Of a DNA stretch of 40,166 nucleotides, positions 31,792-39,200 are shown piece after piece. The stretch is from Lachnospiraceae bacterium (GTDB lineage Bacteria; Bacillota; Clostridia; Lachnospirales; Lachnospiraceae). The number at the start of each line of letters is the position of its first letter. Position 1 is the stretch's first letter. Where the stretch lies: assembly GCA_017480565.1 (NCBI GenBank), contig JAFVAL010000064.1, positions 1-40,166 on the forward strand, written 5' to 3'. Below the pieces are notes generated by a model. That model ran no database searches. It was not told the DNA's origin and was given only the letters and a program-made list of their open reading frames with translations. The position numbers and the translations under genes are program-made.

Positions 31792-33216
31792 TTAACTGTT
31801 ATAATACCGCTCAAACTCTGCCGGTGTCGGAATCTTTGCGATCTCCGCACATTCAGCCTTTTTCAGGCGAATGAAGTTATCAATCAATTCCTCCGGGAAG
31901 ACCCCGCCCACGGTCAGATAATCGTGATCCTTCTCCAGTGCTGCAAGCGCTTCTTCTAAACTTGTCGGCAGGCCCTTTAACTTCTTTTTCTCTTCTTCCG
32001 ACAAATGATACAGATTCATATCGTACGGTCCCCAGCCATTCGCGTGGGGATCGATTTCATTTGCAACACCGTCAAGACCCGCCATCAGAATCGCTGCGTA
32101 CGCAAAGTATGGATTGCAGGTGGCGTCAGGATTACGAAGCTCAAAACGCCGCAAATTCGGTGTCTTTGCGTAGGCTGGGATGCGGATCACCGCACTGCGG
32201 TTTGAGGTCGCGTAGCCCACGGTCACCGGCGCTTCAAAGCCCGGCACCAAGCGCTTAAAGGAGTTTGTGCTCGGATTGGTGATCGCGCAAAGGGAAGCGA
32301 TGTGTTTTAGCAGTCCGCCCATGAAGTAATGCGCGGTCTTGCTTAAGTGCGAATAACCTGCATCGTCTGAGAAGACAGGCTCATCGCCTTTCATGAGGAG
32401 CATATGCACATGCATGCCGCTGCCTGCCTCGCCATAGACCGGTTTCGGCATGAAGGTTGCACTCATCCCGTACTCCTGCGCGGTGTTTTTGATGATGTAC
32501 TTGATCATCACCGAAGCATCCGCCATCTTAGACATCTCACCAAGCATCGGCTCAATCTCAAACTGTCCGCTCGCGGCCACCTCAGGGTGGTGATATTTCA
32601 CAGGAATCCCTGCCTCCTCCATACGAAGCACCATCTGGCTTCTGCAGTCATACGTCGTATCCTGAGGCTTTGCTACGTGGTAATTCTTCTGGTAAGCGAC
32701 CACATTTCCCGAGCCTTCCTGATTACTGTTTAAGTAGGACTGGTTGTTGCCCACATGAATCTCCTGATGATCGCTCTTTACCTCCCAGCCGGCATCATCG
32801 AAAAGATAAAACTCAAACTCCGGCAAGATGATCATCTGATCCGCGATCCCGGTCTGCTTCATGTACTCATTGGCCGCACGCACGATATTGCGCGGATACT
32901 GCGCAAGTGGACGGTTGTGCGGGTAATCGATGATCATCGCATCGCCCGTCATGGACAAGGTCTTGATCTCGCAGAATGGATCGATCATTGCGGTCGTCAC
33001 ATCCGGGATAAAGATCATATCGCTCTTCTCCACGACCGCATAGCCGTAGTTGGAAGCGTCAAATCCGACACCGTCAACGAGCGTCGTCTCGGAAAATGAA
33101 GACGCAGGGATCGTCACGTGGCGATAATTGCCAGCGATATCTATCATCTTAAAATCTACCATCTTCACATCTTCTTCTTTGATGTAGCGCATCACTTCAT
33201 CTGCATTTTTGAACAT
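31792..33216 (-). CDS. glnA: Glutamine synthetase, type I (beta-like C-terminus)
   Basis: A 474-residue GSI that makes glutamine from glutamate, ammonia and ATP. The beta-grasp start is VMRYIKEEDVKMVDFKMIDIAGNYRHVTIPASSF. Then come EFEFYLFDDA (metal Glu), KYHHPEVAASGQFEIEP, GSGMHVHMLLMKGDEPVF, and NRSAVIRIPAYAKTPNLRRFELRNPDATCNPYFAYAAIL. The C-terminus reads DMNLYHLSEEEK...PTPAEFERYYNS, very like the E. coli GSI-beta tail, with a Tyr near residue 403 at the same distance from the end as the adenylylated Tyr of E. coli. AAGGAG is the ribosome site. The terminator of the upstream adenosyltransferase gene precedes it. Confidence 0.95.
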   Translation of the reverse strand: MFKNADEVMRYIKEEDVKMVDFKMIDIAGNYRHVTIPASSFSETTLVDGVGFDASNYGYAVVEKSDMIFIPDVTTAMIDPFCEIKTLSMTGDAMIIDYPHNRPLAQYPRNIVRAANEYMKQTGIADQMIILPEFEFYLFDDAGWEVKSDHQEIHVGNNQSYLNSNQEGSGNVVAYQKNYHVAKPQDTTYDCRSQMVLRMEEAGIPVKYHHPEVAASGQFEIEPMLGEMSKMADASVMIKYIIKNTAQEYGMSATFMPKPVYGEAGSGMHVHMLLMKGDEPVFSDDAGYSHLSKTAHYFMGGLLKHIASLCAITNPSTNSFKRLVPGFEAPVTVGYATSNRSAVIRIPAYAKTPNLRRFELRNPDATCNPYFAYAAILMAGLDGVANEIDPHANGWGPYDMNLYHLSEEEKKKLKGLPTSLEEALAALEKDHDYLTVGGVFPEELIDNFIRLKKAECAEIAKIPTPAEFERYYNS

Positions 33217-33250
33217 GTCTCTCTCCTTCAATAATCACAATTTGGGAAAG

Positions 33251-33296
33251 AAAAAGGGCTTCGCAAATATGACGGTCGCACGCCTTGCAATGCCCT
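33251..33296 (-). terminator. Terminator after the corrinoid adenosyltransferase gene
   Basis: AGGGC/GCCCT at the base (33255-33259 with 33292-33296), plus a TTGCAA/TTTGCGA second part with one mismatch, then TTTTTCTTT on the minus strand, before glnA. Confidence 0.7.
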
Positions 33297-33307
33297 ATCA
33301 AACCCCA

Positions 33308-33796
33308 TCAAATCTTTACTAACTCAAACCTGGTTGCAATGTCGGCAAGTGGAAGAATCTCTTCCGGACAATTCATGCCGGTCATTACAAGCGAACAGTT
33401 GCCGCGGCAGACCTCGATGATATTCTTTAAATCCTCGGTCGTGATGATGCCAAGCTCCACCATCCCAAGCGCCTCATCTAACACCAAAAGATCACACTCT
33501 CCGATCTCGGCCACCTTCATCGCATAATGAATGCCATTCTTCAGATGTCCCTTCTCTTCTGCCTGCTCTTCCTCGCTCAAATCGTTATAAAACTTCGCAA
33601 ACTTCTCAAAACAAAACAACCTCACGTTGTCTTCAAACCGTTCGAGACAGCGCAGTGCGTCGGTGTCGCGCCCCTTCAAAAACTGAATGATAATCACCTG
33701 CGAATCCTCGCTGATGGCGCGCACGCACTGGCCGATCGCTGCATTGGTCTTACCGCGGCCGGGACCGTAGTAGACCTGAACACAATAGTCAGCCAT
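33308..33796 (-). CDS. cobO: Corrinoid (cob(I)yrinic acid a,c-diamide) adenosyltransferase
   Basis: A 162-residue BtuR/CobO/CobP-type ATP:corrinoid adenosyltransferase. The P-loop is YYGPGRGKTNAAIGQCVRA (residues 9-27), a G-x-G-x-GKT form typical of the family. QVIIIQFLKGRDTDALRCLERF follows, then the Walker B-like CDLLVLDEALGMVELGII and the C-terminal LVMTGMNCPEEILPLADIATRFELVK. It adenosylates cob(I)alamin for B12 synthesis or salvage. It is slightly short compared with the usual 170-200 residues because the N-terminal lid is reduced. The ATG ending at 33796 has GAGGAAGGG upstream. No other cob genes are nearby. Confidence 0.92.
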   Translation of the reverse strand: MADYCVQVYYGPGRGKTNAAIGQCVRAISEDSQVIIIQFLKGRDTDALRCLERFEDNVRLFCFEKFAKFYNDLSEEEQAEEKGHLKNGIHYAMKVAEIGECDLLVLDEALGMVELGIITTEDLKNIIEVCRGNCSLVMTGMNCPEEILPLADIATRFELVKI

Positions 33797-33890
33797 AACC
33801 CTTCCTCTATCTTTCCTACTCAAACACGCAAGTGTTCTGTGTAAAATAGATTATACCATGATCCTCATTTGTTGTACAGTAAACATTTTG

Positions 33891-34241
33891 TTACAGAATG
33901 CAAATAGATTGTGGCTGACCTACTTCTAGTGGCTCGTCTAGTTGAATCCAGGAAGAGTCTGCCACTGCCTGTTCAAATCTTTCTTTTGCATTCTCCTTGA
34001 TTACACGATGATGCCTGATACTAGAAAAACACAAAGCAAACAGACAGACAGCTACAAGAAGTACAACCTAGAGAATGGTCAGTAATATCTTTGCTATCAC
34101 TGACCGATCTGAGAAAAACAACAGAACAATACGTATAATGATCAGCGCAATCAAGATAAAGTTGCTGAAAAAGAATACATTTGATCGGTCAAGCACCAGA
34201 TGAAATAAGCCAACTGCCACAAAGTCAAAGAAACAGTACAT
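33891..34241 (-). pseudogene. Small membrane-protein gene interrupted by one amber codon
   Basis: On the minus strand a frame begins at ATG 34241-34239 (MYCFFDFVAVGLFHLVLDRS), runs through hydrophobic helices (FFFSNFILIALIIIRIVLLFF), and meets TAG at codon 58 (34068-34070). The same frame then continues without a stop, as another helix (VVLLVAVCLFALCF) and a charged tail (RHHRVIKENAKERFEQAVADSS), to a TAA at 33891-33893, 116 codons in all. The frame can be followed upstream of the ATG for some 20 codons too. The continuity of helix-helix-tail across the TAG argues for one gene with a nonsense mutation. It lies next to the toxin-immunity pair, shares its AT-rich composition, and may have been part of the same cassette. 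Confidence 0.5.
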
Positions 34242-34333
34242 CCAATTAGGACTGTCAAGAAAACATGATGATATGGCTTTTGTTTGCTCCCCTCCATCAG
34301 AGGTCCCCTTGCAGATTTACCTCAAACTTTCAT

Positions 34334-34975
34334 CTATTGAAAAAGCATTTCTCTATTTTTCATTATATTATTATTTAATTCTTCTTGAATTTCATGATAA
34401 ACTCGATTATTAAGCAATTCTCTCAAATGCTTCATCTCTTGCTTGTAAGATGTGCGAACTTGCTCTCCATAAATATTCACTTGGTCCAGAACTGATAAGA
34501 ACTGGTCTATCGCTAATTCTGCATTCTTGTATTCCTTACTTCTTAGTGCCTTGTACACCATCCATCTAAGCAGTTGTTCTTCACTGCAAAACAAAAGTTT
34601 TTTATTATGCCATTTTGGGATAACTTCCTTCAAGTTGCTAAAATCACCAATAAATGATATTTCCTGAAAGAAAGGGTCTATCATGTTTGTCAACGCAACT
34701 GCAGTTCGATCTATCCATGTATTCACATCCCCTATAGCTGAAATATTTAACGTTTGTATCCGATTCCCGTATGTATATTCTATATACCCACGATACGGTA
34801 TGTACAGCGGTATCACACACGCAGTAAGATACAATATTTCTGAAGGAACATCTATCGCTATCACACATGCGGTTTCATCATAGATTTTATAGTAATAATT
34901 CTTTTTTTGCTTAAATCCCTGTTGTTTTAGGAAAACGGACAAGGATTTCTTTATTTCATGCTTTGTCGTTTTCAT
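34334..34975 (-). CDS. Candidate immunity protein for the Rhs toxin tip
   Basis: A 213-residue soluble protein, Lys/Tyr/Asn-rich, with no signal peptide. The N-terminus, MKTTKHEIKKSLSVFLKQQGFKQKKNYYYKIYDETACVIAIDV, resembles the start of DUF4304-like proteins, which are common as immunity proteins in polymorphic-toxin loci; this similarity is by eye only. WYHN-like and FCSEEQLLRWMVYKALRSKEYKNAE helices follow. It begins one base after the toxin stop codon, with no clear Shine-Dalgarno site, so translational coupling to the toxin gene is likely. Its position directly after a toxin tip and its AT-rich composition are the main evidence. Confidence 0.6.
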   Translation of the reverse strand: MKTTKHEIKKSLSVFLKQQGFKQKKNYYYKIYDETACVIAIDVPSEILYLTACVIPLYIPYRGYIEYTYGNRIQTLNISAIGDVNTWIDRTAVALTNMIDPFFQEISFIGDFSNLKEVIPKWHNKKLLFCSEEQLLRWMVYKALRSKEYKNAELAIDQFLSVLDQVNIYGEQVRTSYKQEMKHLRELLNNRVYHEIQEELNNNIMKNREMLFQ

Positions 34976-34976
34976 T

Positions 34977-36209
34977 TTATTTAATCATTTTAATAGGGAT
35001 ATTCAGTCCCGATTTAAGATGCATAAGACTGATTCTTGAATTTGTAAGTATAGCATTCCCCGTTTTAAAATCCCATGCATTAATGGGTACTCCTCTTCCA
35101 TTATATTGGATAACATCGAATCTGATACTTCCTTTGGTCCCATAAGGCACTTCTACACCATTCATATATGAGACCTCCGTTCTTAAAGAATCGTTATTTA
35201 ATTCGTTTACATTCTTTGCAAACTCAACATGTTTTGCAGTACCAGCTTGCGAGCCGTTGCCATCTATTGCACTATTTGCAGCATCTGCACATCCCTGTAA
35301 TTCTGCTTCTAAATTAGTTTTTGTACCAATTTCAGTAATTGGTGTATAACCCAAATATGCGCTGATATTATAGTAGAGTGCATAAGCAGATTCTCCCAAC
35401 GTATAGACTAATGCAAACCCCGCAGCTCCTGCACTTAATGAGTTCATTATGATTGTTTCGATATCTCTGCCTTGCTTGTACAGTTGATAACCAGTTGTTG
35501 CGGCACATCCTACACCAATAAGTATTGATCCTACGAGGATTATTGTTTCAATAGTTACGCTTCCTGATTGATCCTGATGTTTCACAGAATTATTCAAGCA
35601 ATAAGCAAAAAGATTAAAACTTATAAACTCTCGATTAGCTCCTGCATAGGCAAATGAATCTGCATTCACAAACCTGCAGATCTCCGGATCATAGTACCTG
35701 CTTCTCAGATAGTAGAACCCTGTCTCATCATCAAAGTAATAGCCCCTGTAACGGATTGGATTGGCCTGCGCGATCGTTCCGGTGATACTTGTCGCCTTGC
35801 CCCAGGCATCATAGACATAGCTGCCTACGACTGTTCCAGAGTCATTGATGATACTTGTTACGTCTCCCTGCAGGTTCGTCACATAGAAGTACAGGTTCCA
35901 GCTTCCGCTTCCCTGTTTGTACCAGAATCCTTTGGCATTCCCGCTCTCATCGTAGAGAAACTCAAAGGTGGTTCCGTCGTTCTGGTAAGTGGAGAAGAGC
36001 TTATCACCAACCCAGTTATACTTCGTGGTAACGGTTCCTACGGTCTTTTGCAGTCTTCTTCCGTCCGTATAGTACTGGTAGCTGATGTTGGTTCCGGTTC
36101 CGCTGTTTGTGATTCCTGTTAACTGTCTTCCGTTACTCCAGGTAAAGGTGCTCCCGTCATACCAGCCGGTCGGATTTCCGATCGTATCATAGGTGATGGT
36201 TTTCCCGTT
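34977..36209 (-). pseudogene. Rhs/WapA C-terminal part with nuclease-like toxin tip (separated by TAA)
   Basis: This is 410 codons in the same frame as the large gene to the right, separated from it only by TAA at 36210-36212. It starts NGKTITYDTIGNPTGWYDG, the normal continuation of a YD repeat. It carries the Rhs core end YLRSRYYDPEICRFVNADSF, then AT-rich variable sequence: two membrane-seeking helices (VTIETIILVGSILIGVGCAATTG and SLSAGAAGFALVYTLGESAYALYY), and a tip with GSIRFDVIQYNGRGVPINAWDFKTGNA. The tip shows D...(D)xK spacing like PD-(D/E)XK nucleases. The internal GTG at 35880-35882 is a Val of the repeat, not a real start. The part is untranslated unless the TAA is read through, corrected or a sequencing error. 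Confidence 0.7.
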
Positions 36210-36212
36210 TTA
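36210..36212 (-). other. In-frame TAA splitting the Rhs gene
   Basis: The sequence reads ...KDLLTA-stop-NGKTITYD... with open frame on both sides for more than 400 codons. Rhs repeats at this place commonly read W..LLT.YNG..I.YD, so a TAC or TAT Tyr codon to TAA change explains it. It removes the toxin tip from the product. Confidence 0.85.
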
Positions 36213-39200
36213 CGCGGTAAGAAGATCCTTCCACTCACTGTTCCCGTAGGTGTAGGTATCTGTGACACTTCCCTTGGTTTTGCTTAAGATGTTGCCTGCA
36301 GCATCATAGCTGTAGGTAGTGGTGATTCCTCCTTTGGTTTCACTTGTCAGCTGGTTTTGGCTGTCATAAACATAAGTAGCACTTTCACTTCCCGATACAG
36401 CCGTGATATTCCCGTTGTTATCGTAAGTATAGTTATAGCTGCTTACCGTGTTATTGCTGCCATCTTTGTTGGTAACACTAGCCACCAGGAAACTGGTTTC
36501 ATTCGTGTTTGCTCCCGGTACATAGGTATAGCTTCTGGTCAGAAGGGTATTGTTATCCTTTATCAGGGTCTGGTTCTGCAGTCTCTTTAAGCCTTCATAG
36601 CTGTAGTTGATCTCAAAGTAGCTGTTTTTCAGCTTTGTAAGACTGCCGTCCTGACTGGAGTACGTATACTGATTATACCGTGGTCCGGTTGCGCTGGTGC
36701 CTCCGGAATAGGTGGATTTATATCTCCACTCCGTGACTCTTCCCGCGTCATCATAAGAATAATGGCTCTGTGAGATCGCTTCATTGCCTGAAGTGGTAAA
36801 CTCTCTCTGAGTTACCAGTCTTCCCGCGGTGTCATAGTCGAGCGTCTCAATTCTTCCTGCCTGGTTATCCTTCTTCTCTACGACCTGGCCGCTTCCGCCG
36901 TAGATGTAGGTGAGTACCGGTGTGCTGCTTCCATTATACGATACTTTTGTCACTCTTTCCAGCAGATCATAGGTATAGTTCGTTACAAACCCGTTTCCTA
37001 AGGTACTGGAGGCAAGGGTACCGTTCTTTGTGTTATAGCTGTTTGTGACAAGGGTTCTGGTACCTACCTTTACCGATGTCGGATTACCAAAGGCATCATA
37101 GGAAAGGTTGTAAGTCTGTCCGGAGCTGTCACTCCCAAGAATCCTTACAAGACTTGTGAGTTTTCCTGCTGTATACCCGTAGGTCAGCTTCACCACCCCG
37201 TTAATCTTGCTCTCTGTGACTCTACCATTGTTTGCCTGATAAGTTGTCTGATAGACCGTTCCCTTCGGTGTCGTAGTCTTTGTGGGTGCTCCTAAGAGCT
37301 TACTGACTGTGGTCTCGTAGGCAAGGGTGATCTGCTTTCCTCTCGCGTCCTTCGTTGTGAGGAGTCTGTTCTTATCCTCATAGGTCGCTGAGGTCACAAT
37401 CTTGCTTGCGTTTGTAGTATTCGTCAGTGATGTTGCGCTGGTATTTCCCGCAGCATCATAGGTCACATTCATACTCAGGGTATCATTCTGTGCCTTTGTG
37501 ACCCTGTGATTGGAATCATAGGTATAAGTGAACGTTCCGTTTCCCGGGGAGAAGTACTGTGTTAAGTCTGCACCACTGTAGGTATAGCTCTGGTTTCCGG
37601 TTTCGCTCTTTACCGCTGTTAAGTTGCCGTTATCATCATAGGTATAAGACGCCGCATCTTCTTTTAACAGTGCAAACCCGGTAAAGTCCGCATGGTTCGG
37701 ATTCGCTGTAAAGGCTGCTTCCACACGGATGGTATTTACTGTCTTTGTTGTCTGTTTTGGCACCACAGGAAGCACCAGGTACTGCCATTCGGTACTGTCC
37801 GCGAAGAAACTCTTATTCTGCGTTTCTGTGGTATTATCGGTATAGGTGATCACAGCTCGAAGCTCATACGCTCTTCCCGCAGTTAAGACTACAGAGTCTG
37901 CCTTTGCCCATCCGGATAACAGATAGGTCTGTGTTCCCGGACTCTTTACCGTAACCGTCTGATACGCCTTTCTCTCCGCGGACTGATCTCCGGTCATCCG
38001 GATGACACTGCTAAACGGTGCGCTTCCGTTGCTGCTAAAGACGACGTTACTGTCTGAGAAAGTCCAGCCTCCCTGGCTTGCCAAGGTATTTCCGTTCTTT
38101 AAGAGGTTGACACTGCTCTTTCCACCGCTCTCTGCGTAGACACTCTTTTCTAACTGCAGATCATCAAAGGATACACTTCCAGTCATTCCTTTGACTTTCA
38201 GTTTCAGGTTCACAGAAGTTTGGGAAGACCCGGTCTGGAATCTGACCGAGATTCTCTCCCACCAGCCAGAGTTTCCCCAGAAGGTTCTCTCTCCTTCTAT
38301 GTCCCCAGCCATCAGAACCGGACCGGATGCGCCGTTTGCGGCAGAGGATCCGCTGGTGGTACGGACGTATGCACTAAAGACATACCAGGTGTTTGCAGTA
38401 AGACCACTGACTGGGATAGTAAGGACAGAATCTGCATCACTGGTACTGCTTCTGGTAATCAGAACAGATTTTTCTCCGGTACGTGGAAGTGTCGCAGAGA
38501 TGCTTGCACTGCCTCCTCCGCTAAAGCTCCAGCCGGAAGGCAGACTGCTTAGACCTTCCAGGCCTGAGTTTGCAAGAAGGTTCTCTGCAGGATATCCTGT
38601 GGCACCGTAGGTTGTCAGCCTGTTGTTCTTTTTACTGGTTTCACTGTTCTCAGAATACGCTGCCGCATCCGCACTGTAGATCACCTTTCCGTCTGCACTG
38701 GTCGTGTAGGTGGTGATCGTTCTTCCAAAGTAATCAAAGACACAGTTTGTGATCAGGTCATCACTGTTACCCCAGGTACGGTCTTTGCCGCAGTAACGGT
38801 AAGAAGTCAGTCCTTCATCTCCTGTGACAGAGACAGAGACGCCTGCCAGACTTCCACCCGTTTCAGAGTAACCGTTAACTCTTAAATCATCTCCGTATGT
38901 CCAGCTGACTTTATAGCCGCTTTCGTTATCCTTCGCGGAGGTCATACGGTTGCTGTCATAGGTATATGAAACCGTAGTAGCGTCCGGATGGGTGACGGTT
39001 GATAACTGGTTAGAAGAAGAGTACGCAAACGAAGTAGACCTCGATGCACTGTCCGTAACCGAAGTCAGATATCCGCTGCTGTTATAGGCAAAGGTTGCGA
39101 TCGTCTCAGCTGAACCGCCATTCATAGTCCGGGTTACGGTTGTGATCTGTTTGGAACTGTTGTACGTGATCGAGAGCTTGTTCCCGCTCTGATCTACGAT

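Noticed and set aside
34977-35882. 301-residue independent protein starting at the GTG near 35882
   Set aside because: The GTG is an internal Val of the Rhs repeat (FYVTNLQGD) and no ribosome site precedes it; the frame continues upstream to the TAA at 36210.
36210-36212. Programmed stop-codon read-through
   Set aside because: TAA is the least likely stop for read-through and no supporting context was seen; a point mutation is simpler.
36357-38610. Plus-strand frames across the Rhs gene
   Set aside because: Antisense shadows of the YD-repeat region without ribosome sites.
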